Shown here: positions 1 to 8,279 of the stretch, in pieces | Numbering within the stretch: position 1 is the stretch's first letter | Layout: each line of letters starts with the position of its first letter | NCBI GenBank assembly: GCA_017432325.1 | Contig: JAFRJJ010000065.1 | Span: forward strand, 1 to 58,540 | Source: Solobacterium sp. | GTDB taxonomy: Bacteria; Bacillota_I; Bacilli_A; Erysipelotrichales; Erysipelotrichaceae | Direction: 5' to 3' | DNA length: 58,540 bases | Position numbers and translations under genes: made by a program | The notes under the pieces: model-generated | Databases searched by the model: none | Told to the model about the DNA's origin: nothing | The model's input: only the letters and a program-made list of their open reading frames with translations

Positions 1-194
1 AAATACAAATATATTATACCATAAAACACATGACCACACCACATAAAGACACAACTTATTTGACAAATAAAAACGAGATTATTTCCCGTGCTTATCGCAT
101 ATTCTGAATGTCGCGTCATTTCTTAACTGTCAAACTCCCGAACAAGTTATAACAACTTATAACAAGTATCCACTTCATTTTCTGACAATAAACG

Positions 195-216
195 AGATCC
201 TGAGCAATCGGGATCT
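195..216 (+). terminator. Small hairpin followed by T-rich run
   Basis: A six-base stem (AGATCC and GGATCT) with a ten-base loop is followed by TTGTTGTTT. It could end a transcript that enters from the left edge of the window. Alternatively it is part of the 5' end of the structured RNA that follows. No gene is visible in 1-194, apart from a TTGACA-like hexamer near 60. Confidence 0.3.
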
Positions 217-220
217 TTGT

Positions 221-337
221 TGTTTCTGGTACTGTGATTGCCAAACGAGAGGAAAATGCTAAAATAAAGGCACAAAAGTTATGGGCTGGTCGAAAGACCC
301 GGGTCCATCTTACGCGGGGAAGTTCCTCGCATTTTTT
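221..337 (+). ncRNA. Candidate tracrRNA-like structured RNA
   Basis: No open reading frame explains this stretch. A GCTAAAATAAAGGC block at 259-272 closely matches the lower-stem and bulge signature of Cas9 tracrRNAs, in which (C)TAAAATAA(A)G follows the anti-repeat. Next come a GGTC-GAAA-GACC tetraloop hairpin (288-299) and a seven-pair GC hairpin (314-330) with a run of six T, a canonical intrinsic terminator. If the reading is right, 221-265 is the anti-repeat and the matching CRISPR repeat should begin with GTTTTAGCAT. No cas gene or repeat array lies in the window; they would have to be to the left. It could instead be an unrelated small RNA or the leader of the gene at 387. Confidence 0.45.
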
Positions 338-386
338 GTAATTGATATATGTCACAATTATATTGGAGAGGCTTAAGGAGGCCGAC

Positions 387-1437
387 ATGAATACAATAGA
401 AGATTTTGAATACGGACAATTTGTTATATATGACGGAAAAGTCATGCTTGTTTATGGTGTTCCTTACGATGAAGAAGATGAAGGATATCCAGACCAGATA
501 CTGCTGATTGAAGAAAACAGCCCTCGTGTATATGACAAAGAGGAAGAAGCGGAATATACGAAATACATTTTGGCTCCGGCAAGTGATGTGCTTAAACCCT
601 CAGGCGTAAACGTCAGCGAAGATACCTTAAGATCATTTTTCAGGATTGATACTACTCCATGGAACCTTTGTGCGGAAGGGTTATATCCTTTCGCGAAGGA
701 ATCAGGAAGCTTTGTCTTAACAGAAGACGACGTCGATACTTTTCTGTCGCATCTTGGTTCGATAGATCCTGTTGTCTATGATGAATGGCAAACACAATTT
801 GTTTTCAATCATCATGTCAGAACACAGAAAGAGGATCCAGATCATTTCACCTTGATAATGGTATGGAACTTAATGAAAGATGATTTTGAATGGTATGATG
901 CTGAAGAAGATGAACCTGAATATATTCAAGCAATATAGGATTTCTATAAACTGAATAGAGGCAAAAAGCTAGATGAAGTAGACTTTCCAGATGAATATAA
1001 AAACACTGTCATTTCTGATATTTACTTATCTTCCACAGTGAATCCGATTTCTGATATGCAGAAGCAAACATATATCAAACTTTTAAACAAACAGGTCGCT
1101 GCAGGTGATCACTGGGCAATTCGGCATAAAGCCTATGCTTATTATGGCGGAAACAGTATTGTTCCGTGTAACTGGAAAATTGCTGAAGAAACACTTCTGA
1201 AATTGCATGATACTCAAACAGAAGATGCGAAATATTCTGCCAATTCTCTTGGCTATATTTACTACAGTGACCGGCTCGGGGAACCGGATTATGACAAAGC
1301 ATTTAGATATTTCTCAGAGGCAGCTGAGTATGGAATCATTGAGGCAATGTATAAACAAGCCGATATGTACCGAAAAGGGCACGGCACAAAAAAACGTACT
1401 CGAAATCTGTGCGTATCTTTTTTTCAGACATCAGTAA
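387..1437 (+). pseudogene. Decayed Sel1-repeat protein gene
   Basis: The start is the ATG at 387, behind AAGGAGG. The first 183 codons give a very acidic protein of unrecognised fold ending in QAI at an amber codon (936-938). The same frame stays open after the stop, continuing DFYKLNRGKK and running into Sel1/TPR-like text (SLGYIYYSDR, AFRYFSEAAEYG, MYKQADMYRKGHGT), so the two parts were one gene. A run of seven A at 1388-1394 then marks a likely frameshift: skipping one base gives LEICAYLFFRHQ and a stop at 1435. Sel1 repeats usually mediate protein-protein contacts. I see one inactivated gene, but the first part could still be made as a short protein. Confidence 0.7.
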
Positions 1438-2045
1438 CGCAGCGTCCACAGTCCAAAGGCGATGAGCCATGTCGCCAGGAGCATAACAGCATATACAAGG
1501 GGAATGAATTTCATTCCTGCACGGGCAAACCCGTAGAAGTCGTTCGTATGCTTTCCGGGATTGATGCCGTTGATCATCAGGTTTGATACATACCATATCC
1601 CATAGCATGTGACCGGAAGAAGCGCAGGCAATGTGCTTCTGATCGTCATCCGAGGAAGATTCATAAAGAACAGGAAGCAGACAGCCATACAGAGCGGTCC
1701 TGACAGATGAAGTTCAAAATTAGGCCCTTTCAGCATTTCCATATAGCCGTACAGTCTGCCCAGATACAGCATGACCGTCATAAATGTCAGCATCACCCCG
1801 ACAGCAGCCATCAGGTTCACTTCCGCCAGCCACAGCGGCAGCTCTGTCTCCGGACCGTTTATGATCATAAAAGCGATATTGATCAACGCAGTGATCATCG
1901 CAAAGAGATTGGAAAGAACGGTAAAGTATTTCAGAGCGCTGATCCCGTGCTGGAGCAGCTTTCCTTTTTCATGTCCTGCTATAATGCCGTAAAGGCCTCT
2001 GATCTCCAATATGACGACCAGTAAATTAACAATGATATTCAGCAT
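1431..2045 (-). CDS. Pr6Pr-like integral membrane protein
   Basis: This 204-residue protein is almost entirely hydrophobic, with about six membrane segments. The motif YFTVLSNLFAMITALI near residue 45 and a GPLCMAVCFLFF segment resemble the Pr6Pr / FAR-17a-AIG1-like membrane family, whose biochemical role is not established. I place the start at the ATG at 2045 because AGGTGAG lies four bases upstream; a GTG at 2054 overlaps that ribosome site. The gene converges on the broken Sel1 gene and overlaps its end by seven bases. The family call is from pattern memory and moderate; membrane location is clear. Confidence 0.6.
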   Translation of the reverse strand: MLNIIVNLLVVILEIRGLYGIIAGHEKGKLLQHGISALKYFTVLSNLFAMITALINIAFMIINGPETELPLWLAEVNLMAAVGVMLTFMTVMLYLGRLYGYMEMLKGPNFELHLSGPLCMAVCFLFFMNLPRMTIRSTLPALLPVTCYGIWYVSNLMINGINPGKHTNDFYGFARAGMKFIPLVYAVMLLATWLIAFGLWTLRY

Positions 2046-2285
2046 ATTTCTCACCTGTTTTCATTATACAGATATCGGTCTGCTGTGCACAGATTCTGCC
2101 TGAATGGATGATTCCTGTTCCGATATTCAAAGCAGGCCTGTCATGTTTGACACAGCAGTAAGGTCTCCGCAATATACGGCAACAAAGGAAGAACCAGCAC
2201 ATTTTTATACTTATTATGCATTTGTGTAAAGTTTGCAATTTGAAATTCTGTAATAAATAAGGGTTTTCAAAAAAGATAAGTACGC

Positions 2286-2291
2286 TATAAT
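2286..2291 (+). promoter_or_regulatory. -10 box of probable leaderless promoter
   Basis: A perfect TATAAT ends seven bases before the ATG at 2299, with a TTTTCA-like -35 at 2264. Transcription would start at or next to the initiation codon, and no ribosome site is present. Confidence 0.5.
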
Positions 2292-2298
2292 AGCGGCT

Positions 2299-3039
2299 AT
2301 GAAATATTTCTGGACACACAGGGACCATATTCCGGAAGGAATGGGTTATGGACAGTTCACGCCGGCTCATCTGATCTGGATCGCGCTGACGACTGTTTTC
2401 ATCGCAGCCGTTGCATTCTTCTATGCAGGAGCAGGTCCTTCCGAGAAGCTGACCATCCTGCGTTCCATCGCTGCAGCCCTGATGATATCAGAGGTCATCA
2501 AAATGGTGCTGATGGCTAAGACCGGTGTCAAGGTCAGTGAATATCTGCCTTTGGAGATATGCAGCTTCGGTGCATACTTCACAGTGCTGGACTCAATCAG
2601 CGCTTCCAATCCATTCTTCGGAGTGATGCTGCTGACACTGTTCATGCCCGGAGCCATCATGGCGATCGTGTTTCCGACCACCCAGGCACTTCCGGCGGTC
2701 AACTTCTATACCATTCATCAGTTCCTGTATCACGGACTGATCGTCGCATATGTTGCGGCACGCTTTGTCTGCGGAGAGATACCCCTCGTGTATTCCACCC
2801 TGTGGGGATCGATCGCCAGGATCCTGGTCCTGATCGGCATCATGTACGTCGTAGATACGGTATTTGACAAGAACTTCATGTTCCTGCGGGATGCCTATGA
2901 AAACCCGATGCTGGAGATCATCCGGAAATACTGCGGGGACGGACCGCGCTATACCATCGGTCTGATCCTGTTCTCGATCTTTGTGATCAACGTATTCTTC
3001 TGTATCTTCAAGATCATCATGATCCTGTTCCACATCTGA
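2299..3039 (+). CDS. YwaF / TIGR02206-type membrane protein
   Basis: This 246-residue protein has about seven membrane segments. The N-terminal HIPEGMGYGQFTPAHLIW block and the central LPLEICSFGAYF segment are typical of the YwaF family (TP0381-like; related to TMEM164). Members are multi-pass proteins of unknown function. The start matches the family N-terminus, although no ribosome site precedes it; the -10 box is seven bases away, so the mRNA is probably leaderless. The gene stands alone and ends in a strong terminator. Confidence in the family is good; a function cannot be given. Confidence 0.8.
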   Translation: MKYFWTHRDHIPEGMGYGQFTPAHLIWIALTTVFIAAVAFFYAGAGPSEKLTILRSIAAALMISEVIKMVLMAKTGVKVSEYLPLEICSFGAYFTVLDSISASNPFFGVMLLTLFMPGAIMAIVFPTTQALPAVNFYTIHQFLYHGLIVAYVAARFVCGEIPLVYSTLWGSIARILVLIGIMYVVDTVFDKNFMFLRDAYENPMLEIIRKYCGDGPRYTIGLILFSIFVINVFFCIFKIIMILFHI

Positions 3040-3053
3040 TATAGGAATGACTG

Positions 3054-3097
3054 AACCTGCAGAAAAGGAGGCATTGCCTCCCCTGCAGGTTTTTTTC
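3054..3097 (+). terminator. Strong intrinsic terminator
   Basis: AACCTGCAG pairs with CTGCAGGTT, with a nested AGGAGGC / GCCTCC inner stem, followed by seven T. It closes the YwaF-like gene. The A-rich left side may also help to end the minus-strand HAD gene. Confidence 0.85.
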
Positions 3098-3102
3098 TGT
3101 TT

Positions 3103-3864
3103 TCAGATCAGTCCGTAATGCTTCAGACCGTTCCAGACACCGTTGTCATTGATGTCTGTCGTGACATATTCAGCTGCAGCCTTTGTCTCGTCGATCGCGT
3201 TGCCCATGGCAATCCCGTGTCCGACAGCCTTCAGCATGCAGATATCATTTCTGCCGTCGCCGAAGCCGTATGTATTTTCCAGCGGAACACCCAGTACTTC
3301 CGCGACATGTACCAGAGCCGTACCTTTATCGACACCGAGCACTGTGATGTCCGCGGTCGGATGCGGACCGTGCGGATTGGCGATTGCAAAGCCGTCAAGC
3401 GCTTCCTGGATGACGCTGATCCTGTCAGGTGTTCCCAGATATGCGTCAAATGTATACACATTCATATGTTCTGCCAGACCGTTTTTTACAAAACCTTTGT
3501 CCTGTGCCCTGGACATGACTTCATATCCGGCCGGATCTCCTCCGTAATATCCTTCGTCTGTTCCCAAGAATGCATATCCTGCGCCTATCGCATCCATACG
3601 CTTCACGATCTCCCGGATCTGTTCATCGTTGAGCGGATGGGAATACAGGACTTCATCACCTTTGACAGCCAGTCTGCCGTTGCAGCAGATAAAGCCGTCC
3701 GCATACTGTCCGAAATTCTTCTGTGCGTATGCCGGGTTCCGCCCGGTACAGATAAATACAAGGTCTCCGTTTGCACGAAGCAGTCTCAGTCCTTCAGCAG
3801 CGCTTTCCGGGACATGTTTTCCCGTAGCCAGTGTACCGTCAATGTCAAAGAAGACGAGATTCAT
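3103..3864 (-). CDS. HAD superfamily (Cof-type) phosphatase
   Basis: This 253-residue cytoplasmic hydrolase is of the Cof/YidA class, which usually acts on sugar phosphates or nucleotides. Motif I is DIDGTL at residues 7-12 (nucleophile D7, acid/base D9), motif II is FICTGRN near 37-43, a conserved Lys precedes motif IV, and motif IV is GDGRND with its metal-binding aspartates. A type IIB cap domain separates motifs II and III. GGAGGAACAACTT precedes the ATG. The gene is 27 bases downstream of the TtcA-like gene and probably cotranscribed. The substrate cannot be read from the sequence. Confidence 0.88.
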   Translation of the reverse strand: MNLVFFDIDGTLATGKHVPESAAEGLRLLRANGDLVFICTGRNPAYAQKNFGQYADGFICCNGRLAVKGDEVLYSHPLNDEQIREIVKRMDAIGAGYAFLGTDEGYYGGDPAGYEVMSRAQDKGFVKNGLAEHMNVYTFDAYLGTPDRISVIQEALDGFAIANPHGPHPTADITVLGVDKGTALVHVAEVLGVPLENTYGFGDGRNDICMLKAVGHGIAMGNAIDETKAAAEYVTTDINDNGVWNGLKHYGLI

Positions 3865-3891
3865 AAGTTGTTCCTCCTGTCAGATAAGTGA

Positions 3892-4752
3892 TTATTTCCG
3901 GTTCTTCCGGCGTTCTTCCATTTCTTCATAATCATCCAGAAAGCTGCGCAGTTCCCCGTCCGCTTTATAGCCGGGGAACGATTCGAGCTGCACCGCATGA
4001 ATGGAACGGAAAATATTGTCATCCACATCCGGATGTGTCTTTTTCAGTTCCGCGATCAGGTCCTTGGCTTCTTTCCGTTTTGATAAAACTTCACGTTTGG
4101 AAGCAGCATCTGTAAACCTGCATGCGCACTGGATGAATTCCAGACCGTTGTATCTGCACCAGTTCAGGATATCCTGTTCCTTGATCCGGTACATCGGCCG
4201 GATCAGCTCCATTCCTTCAAAGTTTTCACTGTGGCATTTGGGAATGATCGTTTCCAGTTTTGAACTGTAGAACATTGCCATGACCGTCGTTTCGATCACA
4301 TCATTCAGGTGATGACCGAGGGATATCTTGTTGCATCCGAGAAGCTTGGCCTGATTGTACAGGTGTCCCCTTCTCATACGCGCGCAGAGATAGCAGGGAT
4401 TTTTGACCTGCCGTTCTGCCACGGCAAATATATTTGTTTCAAATACCTGGATGGGAATATCCAGCAGTCTGGCATTGTTTTCGATCTTCTGCCTGTTTTC
4501 CTCATTGTAACCCGGATCCATGACCAGGAATACCGTTTCAAACGGGATCTCGTTGATCTTCTGGTAGCACTGCATCATCTTTGCCATCAGCATACTGTCT
4601 TTCCCGCCGGAAATGCAGACAGCGATCTTATCACCCGGCTGGATCAGGTCGTACTGATGGATCGCAGTTACAAAAGGACCCCATAATTCTTTCCTGTATT
4701 TCCGGTAGATCGTACGTTCGATCAGCTGTGCCTGTGTGAACTCTCTTGCCAT
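3892..4752 (-). CDS. TtcA-family PP-loop ATPase, probable tRNA sulfur-transferase
   Basis: This 286-residue enzyme is of the TtcA family, which in other bacteria adds sulfur to C32 of tRNA through an adenylated intermediate and an iron-sulfur cluster. The ATP-binding SGGKDS motif is at residues 48-53, the CYLC pair at 120-123, a GHHLND motif at 146-151 and further cysteines at 209 and 211 that could complete the cluster. No ribosome site is seen. TATAGT lies seven bases upstream of the ATG, so the transcript is probably leaderless. It heads an operon with the HAD gene. The exact tRNA target is inferred from the family. Confidence 0.82.
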   Translation of the reverse strand: MAREFTQAQLIERTIYRKYRKELWGPFVTAIHQYDLIQPGDKIAVCISGGKDSMLMAKMMQCYQKINEIPFETVFLVMDPGYNEENRQKIENNARLLDIPIQVFETNIFAVAERQVKNPCYLCARMRRGHLYNQAKLLGCNKISLGHHLNDVIETTVMAMFYSSKLETIIPKCHSENFEGMELIRPMYRIKEQDILNWCRYNGLEFIQCACRFTDAASKREVLSKRKEAKDLIAELKKTHPDVDDNIFRSIHAVQLESFPGYKADGELRSFLDDYEEMEERRKNRK

Positions 4753-4759
4753 ATGAAAA

Positions 4760-4813
4760 ACTATACTATAAAAGTCTGAAATCCTGCAAAATAATGACTG
4801 TCGGTGCTATCAT
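4760..4813. promoter_or_regulatory. Divergent back-to-back promoters sharing one -35 segment
   Basis: On the minus strand TATAGT (4760-4765) stands seven bases from the ttcA-like ATG. On the plus strand TATCAT (4808-4813) stands six bases from the rluA-like ATG. The hexamer at 4784-4789 reads TTGCAG on the minus strand and CTGCAA on the plus strand and lies 18 bases from each -10, so it may serve both directions. Neither gene has a ribosome site. Confidence 0.5.
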
Positions 4814-4819
4814 GGAATT

Positions 4820-5722
4820 ATGGAATTCAAGGAAGAGTTTTACACGGCAGACGGTGAAATGCCGCTGCTTCAGCTCTTATTGGAACACTACAAGCCCTAC
4901 CGTGCCCGGGAGCTGATCAGAAACAATCTGGTTCTTGTCAATGATCGTGTTGTCAACAGGAAATCTTTTATTGTGGTTCCCGGTGACCGGATCATGGCGA
5001 ATGTTCCCCAGGGAAAAGCGCTTGATCCTGTTCCGGAGAATATCCCTGTTGACATCCTGTATGAGGATGATGAACTGCTCGTCATCAACAAACCGAAGGG
5101 TATGCCTGTATCCGGATGTCCGGGTCATTATAACGGTACCCTTCAGAACGCCCTGTTGTTTCATATGAATGAAAATTACAGAACACAGAGCTTCCATTTC
5201 CCGCACAGGATCGATATGAATACATCGGGCTGTATTCTGGCAGCCAAGACAAAGAATTCCCGCAGGAGTCTTTCCGCCCAGATCAATGACCATACATGCT
5301 GCAGGGAATATATTGCCCTGACAGAGGGAAACGTGGAAGCAGACAGCGGCACCATTGACAGGCCGATCGGCAGAAGCATTGATAACAGAATGAAGTACAG
5401 TACGGTAAACTGCTATGACGAGAAGCCGTGCATCACGAAATACCAGGTACTGGAGCGCTTTGAAGACAGCACGCTACTCCATATCACACTGGAAACAGGC
5501 AGAACCCATCAGATCAGGGCACACATGGAGTCGATCGGACACCCGATCATAGGCGATACGCTCTATGGAAGCATCGTGGAACCGGAAGGTCTTCCGGGGC
5601 AGACACTGCATGCGGAAAGCATATCCTTCACCCATCCTGTCACCGGTGAAAGGATGATGATCAAAGCTCCCTTGCCGGAGTATTTCCGTCATATGATCGA
5701 AGCCAGAAGATCATCAGAATAA
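4820..5722 (+). CDS. RluA-family pseudouridine synthase
   Basis: This 300-residue RNA-modifying enzyme converts uridine to pseudouridine in rRNA or tRNA. Residues 12-65 form an S4-like RNA-binding domain (RARELIRNNLVLVNDRVV). The catalytic domain follows, with INKPKGMPV near 89-97 and the signature HRIDMNTSG at 129-137, where D132 is the catalytic aspartate. A TGRTHQIRAHM segment lies near the C-terminus. The initiator is the ATG at 4820, six bases behind a TATCAT box, with no ribosome site. RluC, RluD and YlyB-type paralogues cannot be told apart here. Confidence 0.88.
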   Translation: MEFKEEFYTADGEMPLLQLLLEHYKPYRARELIRNNLVLVNDRVVNRKSFIVVPGDRIMANVPQGKALDPVPENIPVDILYEDDELLVINKPKGMPVSGCPGHYNGTLQNALLFHMNENYRTQSFHFPHRIDMNTSGCILAAKTKNSRRSLSAQINDHTCCREYIALTEGNVEADSGTIDRPIGRSIDNRMKYSTVNCYDEKPCITKYQVLERFEDSTLLHITLETGRTHQIRAHMESIGHPIIGDTLYGSIVEPEGLPGQTLHAESISFTHPVTGERMMIKAPLPEYFRHMIEARRSSE

Positions 5723-5753
5723 CAGAAACGAATCAGAATTGGATATATAAAAA

Positions 5754-5777
5754 AGGATCTTTGCGATCCTCTTTTAT
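5754..5777 (+). terminator. Intrinsic terminator
   Basis: AGGATC pairs with GATCCT across a five-base loop and is followed by CTTTTATT. It ends the pseudouridine synthase gene. Confidence 0.7.
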
Positions 5778-5898
5778 TATTGGGGGAAAGAAATTATCAC
5801 TATCCTCTTCAGGACACTTATAGAATACTCACTCTTTGTGAAATGAAAACGCTGATTTTGTGAAAGATTCATGAAATGCTTCACAAATCATACTGTTT

Positions 5899-7320
5899 TT
5901 AAAGTTTGATATTGACCCACTCGCCTTTATTGACCCTGACAGTCAGCATACTTGCCCTGACAAAAGCATCGATAACAAATGAGATCCATGGACCCGTGAA
6001 GCCGAACATCATACCCGGCAGCATTCTGTTGATCGGATAGCAGAACAGCCACGTCATGAGCGGCCGGATGATCAGTACGCTGATCAGGGAAACAACAGCG
6101 ACAAACTTCACGTCGCCGGCACCGCGCAGACAGCCTGACAGCACAACTCTCAGGTTCTGAGGGATGATGCCTACCATCAAGATCATGAAGCACAGGGAAG
6201 CTGCCGCAATGATCGTTTCATCTTTTGTAAAGAATGTCGGGAAGATATTCCTGCCGAAGAATGTCAGCAGCATGATCGACAGCGACAGGAACAGCGACAG
6301 TCTTCTGACAACGTCCACATACATCTTCGCTTTTTCCTTTTTCTTGGCCCCGAGCGACTGACCGACCAGTGAAGTACAGGCAGATGCCGTACCGTCACCG
6401 ACCGTGAAGGCCAGACTGGATATCTGCTGTACGATCTGGTTCGTCGCGTAAGCGGATGTACCGACTCCGGCGATCAGCCTGCCGTTGAGCAGGAACCCGA
6501 CACGCAGGAATACGGACTCGGCGATCGTGCCGCTGCCCACCTGCATCAGGGAACTGACTGTCATTTTATCAAACGAGAACTTTGTAAACGGCCTGAGGGA
6601 AAGATAGTCCCCTTTCTTCAGCACGACCCTGACCGCCATGATGCATGAAACAAGCGTGCCGATCGCTGTCGCAATGGCCGCGCCCCTGACGCCCAGAGCA
6701 GGGAATCCGAAATGTCCCAGGATCAGGCAGTAGTTCAGGAATACGTTGACGATATTGGCAGTCATATTGACGGTCATGGTCACTTTGGTACGGCCGATGC
6801 CGCGCATTGCCGCACAGATGCAGAGTGCCCAGCAGTTGAATACAAATGCCAGTGATATCGTCCGGAAGTAGATCACCGCGTCTCCTACCGTTTCATCGGA
6901 AGCACCGGCCAGCAGCACCAGTCCTCTGGCCCCGAAATATCCGCCCAGTGTGATCGCGATACCGATGAATGTAATGATCACGAGCGACTGCTTCAGGCAG
7001 GAAAGCGCAAGATCCTGTCTCCCTTCGCCTTTTCTTCTGGCAACGACAGCCGTCGTTCCGACACAGAGTGCCTGCGCCACCAGCAGCATGATCATTCGCG
7101 GCTGGGAGCACAGTCCTACCGACGCGATCGCGGCAGGACCGATCTGTCCGACCATCATCGTGTCAAAGCTGTTCATCAACGTCAAAAGCAGGCCTTCCAG
7201 AGCAGCAGGCCAGGCAATGGAGATCAACTGTCTGTACATGTCGGCAGTCGTATCCGAATCTTCAAAATTCTGTCTTTTTAAACCAAAAAGAGTTCGGAAC
7301 AGGATATTTTCTTCACTCAT
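5899..7320 (-). CDS. MATE-family multidrug/cation efflux protein
   Basis: This 473-residue inner-membrane antiporter has the twelve hydrophobic segments expected of the MATE family, which exports drugs or metabolites in exchange for Na+ or H+. The first half carries IAWPAALEGLLLTLMNSFDTMMVG and the second repeats the pattern (VLSGCLRGAGDVKF), matching the family's internal duplication. I use the ATG at 7320, with CGAGG just upstream, instead of a TTG 15 bases earlier. The gene is alone, between two terminators. The substrate cannot be predicted. Confidence 0.9.
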   Translation of the reverse strand: MSEENILFRTLFGLKRQNFEDSDTTADMYRQLISIAWPAALEGLLLTLMNSFDTMMVGQIGPAAIASVGLCSQPRMIMLLVAQALCVGTTAVVARRKGEGRQDLALSCLKQSLVIITFIGIAITLGGYFGARGLVLLAGASDETVGDAVIYFRTISLAFVFNCWALCICAAMRGIGRTKVTMTVNMTANIVNVFLNYCLILGHFGFPALGVRGAAIATAIGTLVSCIMAVRVVLKKGDYLSLRPFTKFSFDKMTVSSLMQVGSGTIAESVFLRVGFLLNGRLIAGVGTSAYATNQIVQQISSLAFTVGDGTASACTSLVGQSLGAKKKEKAKMYVDVVRRLSLFLSLSIMLLTFFGRNIFPTFFTKDETIIAAASLCFMILMVGIIPQNLRVVLSGCLRGAGDVKFVAVVSLISVLIIRPLMTWLFCYPINRMLPGMMFGFTGPWISFVIDAFVRASMLTVRVNKGEWVNIKL

Positions 7321-7383
7321 AGTGCCTCGTTTCAAAAATATTATATATCAAATGCAGTTTCTTATGCAGAACGTGACCGAAGT

Positions 7384-7417
7384 AAAAAAAAGACTGTACA
7401 GACCGTTCTGTACAGTC
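7384..7417 (-). terminator. Strong intrinsic terminator
   Basis: GACTGTACAGA and TCTGTACAGTC form a stem with a four-base loop, followed on the minus strand by eight T. It closes the pair of small genes at 7425-8172. Confidence 0.88.
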
Positions 7418-7424
7418 AGACCTT

Positions 7425-7808
7425 TCAGGTGATCTGATAATGCATAGGATCCCTGAGATAGCTGATCAGCAGCTCCATCTCCTCATCAGAAATGCATGTA
7501 TCCGCCATCACGGTATGTCTTTCATCATCTGACGCGAAGCTGATCAGGTGTTCATCGCATGAACGGACGACGGTGACAGTGATCCTGTTCCACTCATCAT
7601 GGCACCGGTAAAGCACATCACATGAAACTGTGTCCTGTTCTTCCCGCATATAACCGTCCAATGCCATGCACAGCCGGCAGATATCATATTTCCGGATATC
7701 CACATCCCATGTACAGATCGTGCGGTCATCTTCATTCAGGGATACTTCACCGATGTATTCCTCTGAAGTTTCATCAAGGATGCTGAGATCAAACGAATGA
7801 TCACTCAT
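7425..7808 (-). CDS. Small acidic protein, unknown
   Basis: This 127-residue acidic cytoplasmic protein has no recognisable domain. Its C-terminal helix (SDEEMELLISYLRDP) resembles the end of the neighbouring protein at 7801-8172 (TYDELEQLVWMMECADE), and both are about 125 residues, so they may be diverged tandem duplicates. The start is the ATG at 7808, which overlaps the end of the upstream gene and has GGAG upstream; this arrangement suggests translational coupling. A strong terminator follows. I do not recognise a function. Confidence 0.7.
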   Translation of the reverse strand: MSDHSFDLSILDETSEEYIGEVSLNEDDRTICTWDVDIRKYDICRLCMALDGYMREEQDTVSCDVLYRCHDEWNRITVTVVRSCDEHLISFASDDERHTVMADTCISDEEMELLISYLRDPMHYQIT

Positions 7809-8172
7809 CGGCACACTCCATCATCCAGACAAGCTGTTCCAGCTCATCATACGTCAGGGGATACTCGGCAAACCCTGCCTCAGTATCCTCTCCGTACTGC
7901 AGGACCGCCCTGAGATCATCAAATAAAGTCAGCTTCAGGCTGAATGTGTCGCCCTGCAGATCGAGCTGTACATCTTCTTCATCATTGTCCAGCCATTCAC
8001 GGATCTGTGAGGCTGCTGACTTCAGGCTTTCCGGAACAAAGCACATACGCCATACGGCATATCTTCCCCTGCCCATCCAGAGGATCATGGAATACTCCGC
8101 GAACAGGTCGTTTTCTTCCCTGCGGGCTTCGAAGATACATGATTCATGAAACGTAAATCTGATTGTATCCAT
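7801..8172 (-). CDS. Small acidic protein, unknown
   Basis: This 123-residue acidic protein has no recognised domain. It contains a basic, aromatic middle part (WMGRGRYAVWRMCF) and an acidic C-terminal helix like that of the next gene. AAGGAGGTGGTTGT precedes the ATG, an unusually strong ribosome site, so the pair is likely well translated. It is first in a two-gene operon that lies directly after the terminator of the ADP-ribose module. Both proteins look soluble. Confidence 0.7.
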   Translation of the reverse strand: MDTIRFTFHESCIFEARREENDLFAEYSMILWMGRGRYAVWRMCFVPESLKSAASQIREWLDNDEEDVQLDLQGDTFSLKLTLFDDLRAVLQYGEDTEAGFAEYPLTYDELEQLVWMMECADE

Positions 8173-8250
8173 ACAACCACCTCCTTCCGAAGAGATCGTA
8201 CTTCAGACAGACCGGCAGGAACCGTTCACTATGTACATAACGCACACACA

Positions 8251-8272
8251 GAAAAAGGGGTCCGCAGACCCC
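8251..8272 (-). terminator. Intrinsic terminator of the ADP-ribose module
   Basis: GGGGTCTGCGGACCCC on the minus strand forms a compact GC stem followed by TTTTTC, eight bases after the PARG-like gene. Confidence 0.88.
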
Positions 8273-8279
8273 TGTGCAA

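Noticed and set aside
936..938. TAG read-through or pyrrolysine
   Set aside because: The same gene also has a frameshift, and another TAG interrupts the lyase remnant at 37404. Decay explains both.
3118..3891. 257-codon plus-strand frame opposite the HAD gene
   Set aside because: The HAD motifs on the minus strand are complete, and the antisense frame has none.
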